Below, in pieces: positions 35,061-44,153 of a stretch of DNA of 64,000 nt (position 1 is its first letter; each line of letters begins with the position of its first letter). The DNA lies in the NCBI GenBank assembly GCA_016789955.1, contig JAEUPB010000100.1, positions 1 to 64,000 of the forward strand, given 5' to 3'. The notes under the pieces are model-generated. The model was not told the origin of the DNA and made no database searches. It was given only the letters and a program-made list of their open reading frames with translations. The position numbers and the translations under genes were made by a program. Origin of the DNA: Rubrivivax sp. GTDB lineage: Bacteria > Pseudomonadota > Gammaproteobacteria > Burkholderiales > Burkholderiaceae_C.

Positions 35061-35489
35061 ATGAAGCCGGTGTCGGAACTCCTGAAGAAGCACGACGGCA
35101 CGCTGTGGCACTTGCGGCCCGAGGCCACCGTGTTCGACGCGCTGCAGACGCTGGCCAGCTACGAGGTCGGCGCGCTGATGGTGATGGAAGGTGGGCGCCT
35201 CGTGGGCGTGATGTCCGAGCGCGACTACACGCGCAAGGTGGCGCTGCAGGGCCGTAACTCGCGCGAGACGCGGGTGCAGGACATCATGACGCGCAACGTC
35301 GTGGCGGTAGGCCCGCAGACCCGCACGCGCGAGTGCATGGCGCTGATGCGCGAGAAGCGCATCCGCCACCTGCCGGTGGTGGAGTCCGGCACGGTGCTCG
35401 GCATGATCTCGATCCGCGACCTGATGGACGACATCATCGCCGACCACGAGTTGACCATCCAGCAACTCGAGAGCTACATCCACAGCTGA
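35061..35489 (+). CDS. CBS-domain-pair protein
   Basis: A 142-residue protein made of two CBS domains. The first is LRPEATVFDALQTLASYEVGALMVMEGGRLVGVMSERDYTRK; the second is RVQDIMTRNVVAVGPQTRTRECMALMREKRIRHLPVVESGTVLGMISIRDLMDD. CBS pairs bind adenosine nucleotides and regulate partner proteins; stand-alone versions often have unknown targets. The start at ATG 35061 follows GGGGGC. It is divergent from the lipoprotein gene with a 51-base gap that must hold both promoters. Confidence 0.92.
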   Translation: MKPVSELLKKHDGTLWHLRPEATVFDALQTLASYEVGALMVMEGGRLVGVMSERDYTRKVALQGRNSRETRVQDIMTRNVVAVGPQTRTRECMALMREKRIRHLPVVESGTVLGMISIRDLMDDIIADHELTIQQLESYIHS

Positions 35490-35603
35490 GGGCGGCTCGC
35501 CGGCCCGAGGGGTTACCCTCGGAAGCATCAGAAATCACGGCAATCCCCTCCAGACGAGGGTTGACTGAGCCAGTTCCTGCGCGACCAGGGCTACGCGCAG
35601 GAG

Positions 35604-35834
35604 GTGCTCGACGAGGCAATGCGCAGCGGCGACTCCCGGCTGCGCGACTACGCCACGTACGTGCAGGCCCGGCTTTCGGGCGCGCGCATGGCCGCCGATC
35701 CGCCTGCCTTCGCAGCGGCGCCGCGCGACGGCACATCGGCCGCGCCAGCGCCCGCGGATCCCAAGCCGGGCGCGACGCGGGAGGACGAACTGCGCGCCCG
35801 CGTGCTGCGCAAGTACACCAGCGGGCTGCGCTGA
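35604..35834 (+). CDS. Small hypothetical protein
   Basis: A 76-residue protein if begun at GTG 35604. The frame is protein-like further upstream to a stop at 35562-35564 (SQFLRDQGYAQEVLDEAM), and CTG 35565 just after the stop, behind a GAGGG at 35556-35560, would add 13 residues. The product has a charged helical half (SRLRDYATYVQARLSGARM), an Ala/Pro linker and a basic tail (REDELRARVLRKYTSGLR). I do not recognise the family. It is convergent with mutL, 1 base between stops. Confidence 0.5.
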   Translation: MLDEAMRSGDSRLRDYATYVQARLSGARMAADPPAFAAAPRDGTSAAPAPADPKPGATREDELRARVLRKYTSGLR

Positions 35835-35835
35835 C

Positions 35836-37641
35836 TCACTTCCCCCGCAGGAACAAGGCATCGAGTTCGCGGCCGGTGACCTGGCGCCATGTCGGACGGC
35901 CGTGGTTGCAGGTGTCGGAGCGCTCGGTGCGCTCCATCTCGCGCAGCAGCGCGTTCATCTCGTCGATCGTCAGCCGGCGGTTCGCGCGCACGGCGCCGTG
36001 GCAGGCCATGGTGGCCAGCAGGTCGTCGCGGGCGCGGGCGACGACACGGCTGGCCCCGTGCTGCGCCAGTTCGGCGAGCACCGAGCGCACCAGATCGGCC
36101 ACGTCGGCATCGGGCAGCGCGGCAGGGCGGCTGCGCACCGCCAGCGTCTGTGCCGACAGCGCGGCCACGTCGAGGCCGAGCGCCAGGAGCGCGTCGCGCT
36201 CGTTCTCGGCAGTGGCCATCTCCAGCGGGCTCGCGGCCATCGACACCGGCAGCAGCAGCGGCTGGGCGGGCAGCGGTGCATCGGGGTCGTTCAGCGAGGC
36301 CTTCAGCCGCTCGTAGACCACGCGCTCGTGGGCGGCATGCATGTCGACGATCACGAGGCCGTGCCGGTTCTCGGCCAGCACGTAGACGCCGCCGAGCTGC
36401 GCCAGCGCGCGCCCCAACGGCCACGCGTCGTGGTCCTCGGCGCTGCGTGGGTCGAGCGCCGCGGGCGGTGACGCGGCCGCGATCGGGCCCCACGGCGCAT
36501 CGCGCACCAGCGGCGGCGGGCTGCTGCGCTCGGGGAGCCCGAGCGTGGCCTGCCGATAGCTGGGCGGGATCGCATCGGGCTGCGCCGGCGCTGCGTAGGG
36601 GGTCGGTGCAGAGGCGGGCGGGGTGGCCGGCGCGGCGACATCCTGCGCGGCCAGCGCCCGCGAGTCGGCCAGCGCATCCTGCACCGACGCCTGCACCGCG
36701 CCGTGCAGTGCACGGCCATCGCGGAAGCGCACCTCGATCTTGGTCGGGTGCACGTTGACGTCGACGAGCTCGGGGGCGATGTCCAGGAACAGCACGTACG
36801 CAGGCTGGCGGCTGCCGTGCAGCAGGTCGTCGTAGGCGGCGCGCAGTGCGTGTGCCACGAGACGGTCGCGCACGTAGCGGCCGTTGACGAAGAGGTACTG
36901 CTGGTCGGCCCGTGCGCGTGCAGCCTCGGGTCGGCCGATGCGGCCGCGGATCGCCAGCGGCCCGCGGCGCGCGGCGATGGCCCGACTGGCCGCGATGAAC
37001 TCCGCGCCCAGCACGTCGGCCAGGCGCTGCTCGGCCGACGCGGCCCGCCACTGCGCCGTGAGGCGCCCGTCGTGCCACATCGCGAAGGTCACGTCGGGGC
37101 GCGCCAGCGCGTGGCGGCGCAGCGCCTCGAGCGCGTGCGCGTACTCGGTTGCGTCGCTCTTCAGGAACTTGCGCCGCGCCGGCGTGGCGAAGAACAGCTC
37201 GCGCACCTCCACCGTGGTGCCGCGGCCGCGAGCGGCGGCGCCCAGCTCGCCACCGCGCGCATCGAGCCTGGCGGCGTGGGCCGAGTCGGCCGTGCGGCTC
37301 GTGATCGAGAGCTCTGCCACCGAGGCGATGGCCGCCAGCGCCTCGCCGCGGAATCCCATCGTGGCCACCGATTCGAGGTCGGCGAGCGTGGCGACCTTGC
37401 TGGTCGCGTGGCGCTTCAGCGCCAGCGGCAGCTCGTCGGGCGGGATGCCTGCGCCATCGTCCTCGACGACGATGGCGCGCACGCCGCCGGCCACCAGACG
37501 CACCGTGACCAGTCGCGCGCCAGCATCGAGCGCGTTGTCCACCAGTTCACGAACCACCGAGGCCGGCCGCTCGACGACCTCGCCAGCCGCGATCTGGCTG
37601 ACGAGTTCGTCAGGGAGTTCCCGGATCGCACGCCGGGGCAT
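35836..37641 (-). CDS. mutL: DNA mismatch repair protein MutL
   Basis: A 601-residue GHKL ATPase that links MutS recognition to strand removal. N-terminal motifs are ELVDNALDAGA, DDGAGIPPDEL and MGFRGEALAAIASV; the transducer region has VDVNVHPTKIEVRFRD. A Pro/Ala linker (about 330-400) joins it to the C-terminal dimerisation domain. That domain carries DMHAAHERVVYE, close to the DQHA..E....E metal motif, and SDTCNHGRPTWRQ (CxHGRP), so an endonuclease-active MutL is likely, unlike the E. coli protein. Start ATG 37641 (MPRRAIRELPDEL) is typical. The dedA gene starts 28 bases away on the other strand. Confidence 0.95.
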   Translation of the reverse strand: MPRRAIRELPDELVSQIAAGEVVERPASVVRELVDNALDAGARLVTVRLVAGGVRAIVVEDDGAGIPPDELPLALKRHATSKVATLADLESVATMGFRGEALAAIASVAELSITSRTADSAHAARLDARGGELGAAARGRGTTVEVRELFFATPARRKFLKSDATEYAHALEALRRHALARPDVTFAMWHDGRLTAQWRAASAEQRLADVLGAEFIAASRAIAARRGPLAIRGRIGRPEAARARADQQYLFVNGRYVRDRLVAHALRAAYDDLLHGSRQPAYVLFLDIAPELVDVNVHPTKIEVRFRDGRALHGAVQASVQDALADSRALAAQDVAAPATPPASAPTPYAAPAQPDAIPPSYRQATLGLPERSSPPPLVRDAPWGPIAAASPPAALDPRSAEDHDAWPLGRALAQLGGVYVLAENRHGLVIVDMHAAHERVVYERLKASLNDPDAPLPAQPLLLPVSMAASPLEMATAENERDALLALGLDVAALSAQTLAVRSRPAALPDADVADLVRSVLAELAQHGASRVVARARDDLLATMACHGAVRANRRLTIDEMNALLREMERTERSDTCNHGRPTWRQVTGRELDALFLRGK

Positions 37642-37668
37642 GGCGGATCGCTCGGGATAATGCCCCGC

Positions 37669-38328
37669 ATGGAGATCTTCCCGTGGCTGCTCGATTTCGT
37701 GCTGCATGTGGACCGGCATCTGACCGAGTTCGTGGCCGCATACGGACTCTGGATCTATGCCTTGCTGTTCGTGATCATTTTCGTCGAGACCGGCGTCGTG
37801 GTGATGCCGTTCCTGCCGGGAGACTCGCTGCTGTTCGTCGTCGGCGCGATGTGCGGCACCGGCATGATGGAGCTGCCGCTGATCGTGCCGCTGCTGTGCG
37901 CGGCAGCGATCCTCGGCGACCAGCTCAACTACAGCATCGGGCGCTATTTCGGGCCGCGCGTGTTCGGCTGGGAGCACTCGAGGTGGTTCAACAAGCGCGC
38001 CTTCACGCAGGCGCACGAGTTTTACGAGCGCCATGGCGGCATCACGATCGTGCTGGCGCGCTTCCTGCCGTTCATCCGGACGTTCGCGCCCTTCGTGGCC
38101 GGGGTGGCCGAGATGACTCGCCACAAGTTCACCGTCTACAACGTGGCCGGCGGCTGCCTGTGGGTGGTGTCGCTGACGACCGCGGGCTACTTCTTCGGCA
38201 ACCTGCCGTGGGTTCAGCAGAACCTGGAGAAGATCATCTGGGCGCTGGTCATCGTGCCCGGGCTGATCGCGATGTGGGGGGCGTGGAAGTCGCGCCGAGC
38301 GGCCGAGGCCGAGATCGATCCGGCCTGA
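37669..38328 (+). CDS. DedA family membrane protein
   Basis: A 219-residue inner-membrane protein of the DedA/SNARE-associated family, needed for membrane homeostasis and undecaprenyl phosphate or lipid flipping. Key segments are FVIIFVETGVVVMPFLPGDSLLF with the re-entrant-loop acidic residues, GDQLNYSIGRYFG, FYERHGGITIVLARFLPFIRTFAPFVAG and a C-terminal pair of helices. I start at ATG 37669 (MEIFPWLLDFVLHVD), the family-like start; ATG 37660 in the same frame is possible. It is divergent from mutL and convergent with the broken S9 peptidase gene. Confidence 0.92.
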   Translation: MEIFPWLLDFVLHVDRHLTEFVAAYGLWIYALLFVIIFVETGVVVMPFLPGDSLLFVVGAMCGTGMMELPLIVPLLCAAAILGDQLNYSIGRYFGPRVFGWEHSRWFNKRAFTQAHEFYERHGGITIVLARFLPFIRTFAPFVAGVAEMTRHKFTVYNVAGGCLWVVSLTTAGYFFGNLPWVQQNLEKIIWALVIVPGLIAMWGAWKSRRAAEAEIDPA

Positions 38329-38365
38329 CGCCCGCGCCGGGCCTTCGGAGCGCGGCGCCGCGCGG

Positions 38366-40362
38366 CTACAGCCGCATCGTCTGCCGCAGGAACATCAGCG
38401 CGGCGTAGAAGAAGTAGTCCGCGTTCTCCTTGCGCGCGAAGCCATGGCCTTCGTTCTCGGCGCGCACGTACCAGACCGGCGTGCCGTTGGCGCGCGCCTT
38501 CGCCACGATCTGCTCGGCCTCGGTGTAGGGTACGCGCGGGTCGTTGCGCCCTTGCGCCACCAGCAGTGGCCGCTTGATGCGGTGCGCATTGGTCAGCGGC
38601 GAGATGCGGTGCAGGAACTCCCGCATCTGCGGGTCGCGCTCGTCCCGTACTCGACGCGGCGCAGGTCGCGCCGGTAGCTCTCGGTCGACTCGAGGAAGGT
38701 CACGAAGTGCGAGATGCCGACGACGTCGATCGCGCCTGCGAGCCGGTCGGCGTAGTTCGCCGCGGAGGCCAGCGACATGTAGCCCCCGTAGCTCCCGCCC
38801 ATCACCACCACGCGGTTCGGGTCGAGATCGGGCTGCTGCGCGATCCAGTCGAGCAGCGCGCCGATGTCCTTCACCGAGTCCTCGCGCCGGCGGCCGTTGT
38901 CGAGGTCCAGGAAGGTCTTGCCGTAGCCGCTGGAACCGCGCACGTTGGGCTGGATCATCGCGACGCCCAGCTCCTGGATCGCGTACTGCCAGCGGCCGAG
39001 GAAGCCGCTCTGCGCCTGGGCCTCGGGCCCGCCGTGGATGTTGATCAGCACCGGGCGGCGGCCTGTGTGGCGCGCCGGCGGCATCGACAGCCAGCCGCTG
39101 ATCGTGCGGCCGTCAAAGCTCTTCCAGCGCACCAGCCGCTGCGGCACGAAGGTGCTCGTGTCGGCACCGCTGGACTCCGCGCGTGTCCATGGCTCGACGC
39201 GGCCGGTCTCGGTGTCCAGCGTGTAGACCTGCCCCGGTGACTGCGCATTCGCGACGCTGAACGCGAGTTCCGGCCGCGAGGGGTGGAAGGCCGAACGGCC
39301 GATGTTGCCCTCTGGCAGCGCCGGGCGCGGCCGCTCCGCCAGCGTGCGGGCATCGAACAGGCGCAAGACGTCGGAGCCGTCCTCGTTGGCCTGCAGCGCG
39401 AGCAGCCGGCCGTCGCGGGAGGCATCCAGCGAGCTCACGTCCCACGGGATGTGCGCCGTGACGCGCTTCTGCACGGCGCCGTCCAGGCCCACCGCCACGG
39501 CCTCGCGGAACTCGCCGGCGGCATCACTGCCGACGAGCAGGCCCGCGCCCTCGCGGCGGAAGGTGGCTCCCGGCCAGGCCGACGGCGGCGCATCCGGGCG
39601 CGGCAGCAGCTTCGTGCGCTGGCGCGTGGCGAGGTCGAACAACCACACCTCCGAACGCGTGGCGCTGATGTAGCGCCCGAGCGCCAGCGTCTTCTCGTCG
39701 GGAGCAACGTCGGCCACGTGCCAGCCGGCGCCGGGCAGCGTGGCGATCACCTCACGCCCTTGCGGCGCCAGCGGATCGAGGACCGACAGCTGCGTCTCGA
39801 TGCGCTCACGGGTGCCGCCCTGCGCGGTGCGGTCCAGCGGCACCGAGGCCACGATCAGGCGGCTCGTGGGCTGCGCCGGCCCGTGCAGCCAGCCTTGCGC
39901 CGAGTGGCGCTGTGCCGGATCGGTGAGCCGCTCGTGGCGGCCGCCGTCGAGGTCCAGTCGCCACAACTGGTAGGCCTCGTCACCTCCGGAGGAACGTGCG
40001 TAGACGATGTAGCGCCCGTCGCGCGGCTCGTAGCTGGCGTTGCTGATCGGCTCCGGCAGCTGCGTCACCGGCTCGGGCGGGGCCAGTGGCGCCTTCAGGC
40101 GCCACAGCTGCGTGGTGCTTCCGCCGGCCTTGCGGTGGCTCACCAGCATCTCGCGCAGCGTCGGATGCCAGGCCACGAAGCCGTGGCCGCGGAAGTCGTT
40201 GTAGCGGGCCACTTCGTCGGCCAGTGACGCGGGGATCGGCGGCAGCCCCTGCAGGTGCAGGTTGGGGTTCGGCGTGAGCGCGGCCGGCGCCACCGAAGGC
40301 GGCGTGGCGCAGGCCGAGAGCAGCGCGAGGGCGGCGAGCGTGGAGGCGAGCAGTCTGAGCAT
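38366..40362 (-). pseudogene. Prolyl oligopeptidase (S9) family lipoprotein, frameshifted
   Basis: A 5' part (40362 to about 38645) encodes a lipoprotein signal (ALALLSAC), a beta-propeller with repeated WD-like blades, and the serine hydrolase domain with GGSYGGYMSL. The reading frame is broken near 38645, where TACGGGACGAG lacks one base relative to the expected TAC-GGC-GAC-GAG. The rest is in the next frame (stop at 38366) and contains the Asp (VAQGRNDPRVPYTEAEQI) and His (AENEGHGFARKENADYF) of the triad. Read across the shift, the protein would be about 660 residues and complete. The catalytic Ser and the Asp/His are on different fragments, so this copy is inactive unless the base is a sequencing error. 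It would act on peptides in the periplasm. Confidence 0.85.
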
Positions 40363-40393
40363 GCGGATCGGACGGAATGCGGGAAACGGAGGC

Positions 40394-41854
40394 CTAAAGC
40401 TGGCGCTGCCGGGCCAGCGGAGGATGCCCCGCGAAATAGCGGTGGATGCCGCGCGCGAGCGCATCGACGAGCTCGCGGCGGTACTGCGGGTCGCGCAGGC
40501 GCGCTTCCTCGTCGGGATTGGAGATGAACGCGGTCTCTACGAGGATGCTGGGGATGTCGGGTGCCTTCAGCACCGCGAAGCCGGCCTGCTCGACCTGGGC
40601 CTTGTGCAGGCGCCCGACGCGGCCGATGTGCGACAGCACCTCGCGGCCGACCTTCAGGCTGTCCTTGATCTGCGCCGTCGTGCTCATGTCCAGCAGCGTG
40701 CGAGCGAGCTGCGCGTCCTTGGCCGCGATGTTCACGCCGCCGACCTGGTCGGACGAGTTCTCGCGCTCGGCCATCCAGCGCGCGGCGGTGCTGGTGGCGC
40801 CGCGTTCGCTGAGCGCGAAGACGCTGGCGCCGCGCGCCTCGGGGCGCAGGAAGGCATCGGCGTGGATCGAGACGAACAGGTCGGCCTGCACGCGCCGCGC
40901 CTTGCGCACGCGTTCCTGCAGCGGCACGAAGTAGTCGCCGTCGCGGGTGAGCACCACGCGCACGCCCGGCGCGGCCTCGAGCTTGTCGCGCAGCTTCATC
41001 GCGATGGCGAGCACCACATCCTTCTCGCGCAGCCCTGTGGGACCGGTGGCGCCGGGATCCTCGCCACCGTGGCCGGGGTCGAGCGCCACGATGATCAGCC
41101 GGTTGACCTTGCGCTTCTCGGCCGATGACAGCGGTGCGGCCGTGGGCTCGGGTGCCGGCGGCAGTGGCAATGGCGGCGGCGGCGCGACGGCGGAGGCCGG
41201 CGCGCTCGGGGCCGGCGGCAGCCCGCTCGCCGCCGGTGGTGGTGACGAGGCGGCCGGCGGCGTCGGCGCTGACGAGGCGGCCGCGGCCGCGGGCCGCTCT
41301 ATGCGGGCGATCAGGTCGCCCAGGGTGTCCTGCACGTCACGGGCCGCCTGTGCGCTCTGCGCGTCGGCGCCGGCGGGCTTGTCGCGCACCAGTTGCAGCA
41401 GCGGGTCGGCTTCCTGTGTCGGGAAGAGGTCGAACACCAGCCGGTGCCGGTAGGCGGCCACCGGCGGCAGCGCAAACTGCTGCGGCCTCACGCTGCGCTT
41501 GAGGTCGATGACGATGCGCAGCACGCGGGGGTTCACCTGGAACTGGCCGACGCGCGCCCCGGCGATGTACGGGTCGTCGGGCCGGACCTTGCCCACCAGC
41601 TCGCGCAGCCCGCTGTCGAGCTCGAGGCCATCGAAGTCGATCACCAGCCGGGGCGGGCTGTCGACGAGCTGATGGCGTGCCGGCAACGGCTGTTCACTCT
41701 CGATGGTCACGCGCGTGTAGTCGCGCGCCGGCCATACGCGCACGGCCACGATCGCCGCGCCGAGCGCATGCCGCGCCGGCACCAGCATCAGCAGAGCAGC
41801 GCCCTGCAGCCAATGCCGTCGCGGCCAGCGTGTCGCCGCGGCGGTGGGGGTCAC
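40394..41854 (-). CDS. amiC: N-acetylmuramoyl-L-alanine amidase (AmiC-like)
   Basis: A 486-residue periplasmic enzyme that cuts peptide stems from murein during cell separation. The N-terminus has a twin-arginine-like signal (RWPRRHWLQGAALLMLV). An AMIN domain follows (about 35-150; RVTIESEQPLPARHQLVD), then a Pro/Ala linker (200-245) and an Amidase_3 domain with the zinc ligands in DPGHGGEDPGA, REKDVVL, SIHADAF and the final VETAFISNPDEE. Start is GTG 41854, overlapping the tsaE stop (GTGA). It is therefore coupled to tsaE, a common gene order. Confidence 0.93.
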   Translation of the reverse strand: MTPTAAATRWPRRHWLQGAALLMLVPARHALGAAIVAVRVWPARDYTRVTIESEQPLPARHQLVDSPPRLVIDFDGLELDSGLRELVGKVRPDDPYIAGARVGQFQVNPRVLRIVIDLKRSVRPQQFALPPVAAYRHRLVFDLFPTQEADPLLQLVRDKPAGADAQSAQAARDVQDTLGDLIARIERPAAAAASSAPTPPAASSPPPAASGLPPAPSAPASAVAPPPPLPLPPAPEPTAAPLSSAEKRKVNRLIIVALDPGHGGEDPGATGPTGLREKDVVLAIAMKLRDKLEAAPGVRVVLTRDGDYFVPLQERVRKARRVQADLFVSIHADAFLRPEARGASVFALSERGATSTAARWMAERENSSDQVGGVNIAAKDAQLARTLLDMSTTAQIKDSLKVGREVLSHIGRVGRLHKAQVEQAGFAVLKAPDIPSILVETAFISNPDEEARLRDPQYRRELVDALARGIHRYFAGHPPLARQRQL

Positions 41855-42291
41855 GGCAGCAGGCTCCGGCCGGCCTCGGTGCAGGCCTCGAAGCGCACGT
41901 CGCGCGAGCCGTCATCGCGCGCGACGATCTCGAGGCGCAGGTCGGGTCGCGGCAGCAGTGCAGCCGCGCGGTCGGGCCACTCGACGAGCTTCAGGCCCGG
42001 CGCGGCGAAGACATCGCGCAGTCCGGCGTCCTCCCATTCGCGCGGATCGTCGAACCGGTAGAAGTCCAGGTGCGAGATCGGCAGGCCCGGCAGCTCGTAG
42101 GGCTCCAGCACGGCGTAGGTGGGGCTCTTGATGCGGCCGGTGACGCCCAGCGCCCGCAGCAGGTGGCGCACGAAGGTCGTCTTGCCCGCGCCGAGCGACC
42201 CGCGCAGCTCGATCAGGGCATCGCGCAGCGCGGGTCGGCGGGCGAGGGCCGCCGCGGCCTCGGCGCAGGCTGCCTCGTCGGGCCAGTGCAG
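41851..42291 (-). CDS. tsaE: tRNA t6A threonylcarbamoyltransferase ATPase TsaE
   Basis: A P-loop protein of about 146 residues that drives t6A37 formation with TsaB/TsaD. Motifs are LRGSLGAGKTTFVRHLLRALG (Walker A), SPTYAVLEPYEL, HLDFYRF and KLVEWPDRAA. No ATG, GTG or TTG is available in frame at the expected N-terminus: the nearest protein-like residues begin LHWPDEAACAEAA, coded from CTG 42291, with AGGA about 9 bases upstream. I use that CTG, with doubt; upstream in-frame starts overlap the divergent queG gene. The end overlaps the amiC start. Confidence 0.88.
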   Translation of the reverse strand: MHWPDEAACAEAAAALARRPALRDALIELRGSLGAGKTTFVRHLLRALGVTGRIKSPTYAVLEPYELPGLPISHLDFYRFDDPREWEDAGLRDVFAAPGLKLVEWPDRAAALLPRPDLRLEIVARDDGSRDVRFEACTEAGRSLLP

Positions 42292-42315
42292 GCGGCACGT
42301 TCCTAGAATCGGCCG

Positions 42316-43476
42316 ATGCCGCGCAGTGATCGCATCCTCGACGGGCAGGTGGTCGAGCTGCTGCAGGGCTGGGGGCATGAACTCGGATTCTCCCAGATCG
42401 GTGTGGCCGGCATCGACCTCCACGAGGCCGAGGAAGGCCTGCGCGCGTGGCTGGCGGCGGGCTTCCACGGCTCGATGGCCTACATGGAACGCCACGGCCT
42501 GGCGCGGGCCCGGCCGGCCGACCTGGTGCCGGGCACAGCCAGCGTGATCACGGCCTGCATGGACTATCTGCCGCGCGCTGCACCGGCCGACTGGGCCGCC
42601 CACGAGATCGACCGCCTGACCGAGCCGGCGCAGGCCGTGGTGTCGGTCTACGCCCGTGGCCGCGACTACCACAAGGTGCTGCGGGCCCGGCTGCGCAGCC
42701 TCGCCGACCGGCTGGCGGCGCACGTGGGCCCGCTGGGTTTCCGCGTGTTCACGGACTCGGCGCCGGTGCTCGAAGCCGAGCTGGCGGTGCGATCGGGCCT
42801 GGGCTGGCGCGGCAAGCACACGCTGGTGCTGCACCGCGAGGGCGGCTCGATGCGCTTCCTCGGCGAGATCTACGTCGATGCGCTCCTGCCGCCGACACCC
42901 GCGGTGACTGCGCACTGCGGCGAGTGTTCGCGCTGCCTGGAGGTGTGCCCCACGCAGGCCATCGTCGCGCCGTACCGGCTGGATGCGCGGCGCTGCATCT
43001 CGTACCTGACGATCGAGCACGACGGCGCCATTCCGCGCGAGCTGCGCCCGGCGATCGGCAACCGCATCTACGGTTGCGACGACTGCCAGCTGGCCTGCCC
43101 GTGGAACAAGTACGCGCGGCGCGCCGTGCTCGCCGACTTCGACGTGCGCCACGGCCTCGACCGGGCCGGGCTGCTCGACCTGTGGCAGTGGGACGAGGCC
43201 ACGTTCCTCGCCCGCACCGAGGGCTCGGCGATGCGGCGCGCGGGCTGGCAGCGCTGGCGGCGCAACCTCTCCGTGGCGCTGGGCAATGCCCTGCGCGACA
43301 CCGGCGACGCACGCATCGGCGGGGCGCTCGCGGCCGCGCGCCCCTCGGCGGATGCGCTCGTCGCCGAGCACATCGACTGGGCGCTCGATCAGCGAGGGCA
43401 GGTTGGTGCCCGGCCTGTCGGCGCCGCGCCGGCTTCGCGCGTTGAGCCGGCTCCGCCTCCCGGGTCCGACGCATGA
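42316..43476 (+). CDS. queG: Epoxyqueuosine reductase
   Basis: A 386-residue cobalamin and iron-sulfur enzyme that makes queuosine from epoxyqueuosine in tRNA, the last step of queuosine synthesis. The N-terminal cobalamin-binding region has GFSQIGVAGIDL and GFHGSMAYMERH. Two 4Fe-4S clusters are bound by CGECSRCLEVCPTQAI and CDDCQLACPWNKYA. HEAT-like helices lie towards the C-terminus. Start ATG 42316. The stop overlaps the next ATG (ATGA), so a chalcone-isomerase-like gene is coupled to it. It is divergent from tsaE, sharing a 24-base start region. Confidence 0.95.
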   Translation: MPRSDRILDGQVVELLQGWGHELGFSQIGVAGIDLHEAEEGLRAWLAAGFHGSMAYMERHGLARARPADLVPGTASVITACMDYLPRAAPADWAAHEIDRLTEPAQAVVSVYARGRDYHKVLRARLRSLADRLAAHVGPLGFRVFTDSAPVLEAELAVRSGLGWRGKHTLVLHREGGSMRFLGEIYVDALLPPTPAVTAHCGECSRCLEVCPTQAIVAPYRLDARRCISYLTIEHDGAIPRELRPAIGNRIYGCDDCQLACPWNKYARRAVLADFDVRHGLDRAGLLDLWQWDEATFLARTEGSAMRRAGWQRWRRNLSVALGNALRDTGDARIGGALAAARPSADALVAEHIDWALDQRGQVGARPVGAAPASRVEPAPPPGSDA

Positions 43477-44063
43477 CGATCACGCTACGCCGCTACGCCC
43501 GCCAGGGTCTGCTCCTCCTCGCGATCGCGGCGTCTGCCGCAACGGGCCATGCGCGGCAGGTCGAAGGCCAGACGCTGGCCGAGCAGCAGCAGCTCGGCGG
43601 CACGCTGCTCGAACTGAACGGCGTCGGCGTGCGCGCGGTGGCCTGGCTGAAGGGCTACGTCGCGGGCCTGTACCTCACCCACAAGTGCCGCACGGCGGCC
43701 GAGGTCGTCGGCGCGCCTGGGCCCAAGCGGCTGCAGCTGCGCATGCTGCAGAACGTGGCGGCCGACGAGTTCGCCAAGGCTTTCGACCGCGGCGTCCGCC
43801 GCCACGCGAGCGATGCCGAGCTCGAGCAGCTGCGGGGCCGCATGGCCGATTTCGAGCAGATCGTGCGGTCGGTGGGGCGCGTCCGCAAGGGCGACGTGAT
43901 CGACGTCGACTACCTGCCCACGGCGGGCACGACGATGGCGATCAACGGCCGCATCGCAGGCCCGGCGATCGCCGGCAGGGACTTCCACGCCGCGCTGCTG
44001 CAGGTCTTCGTCGGCGAGAAGGTGACCGACCCCGGCCTGCGGGTGGGGCTTCTCGGCGGGTAG
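43473..44063 (+). CDS. Chalcone isomerase-like family protein
   Basis: A 196-residue protein with a signal peptide (LLLLAIAASAATGHARQ; cleavage near 28), so probably periplasmic. The mature part shows the bacterial chalcone-isomerase-like pattern: GTLLELNGVGVRAVAWLKGYVAGLYLTHKC, then LQLRMLQNVAADEFAKAFDRGVRRH and DVIDVDYLPTAGTTMAINGR, GPAIAGRDFHAALLQVFVGE. Members lack evidence for flavonoid chemistry; they may bind a lipid or small hydrophobic ligand. Translation is coupled to queG by a 4-base overlap. The function in this host is unknown. Confidence 0.88.
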   Translation: MTITLRRYARQGLLLLAIAASAATGHARQVEGQTLAEQQQLGGTLLELNGVGVRAVAWLKGYVAGLYLTHKCRTAAEVVGAPGPKRLQLRMLQNVAADEFAKAFDRGVRRHASDAELEQLRGRMADFEQIVRSVGRVRKGDVIDVDYLPTAGTTMAINGRIAGPAIAGRDFHAALLQVFVGEKVTDPGLRVGLLGG

Positions 44064-44153
44064 CCCCTCGCCACGTGCTGGCGTCGCCAGGGGCGCCGAG
44101 CGGTCAGCGACAATCCGATGTTCCCGAACATCCCTTGGAGTGCTGGAGACGAC

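Noticed and set aside
35604-35834. Identification of the small gene by mutL as a known factor
   Set aside because: No motif supports any named family, so it is left as hypothetical.
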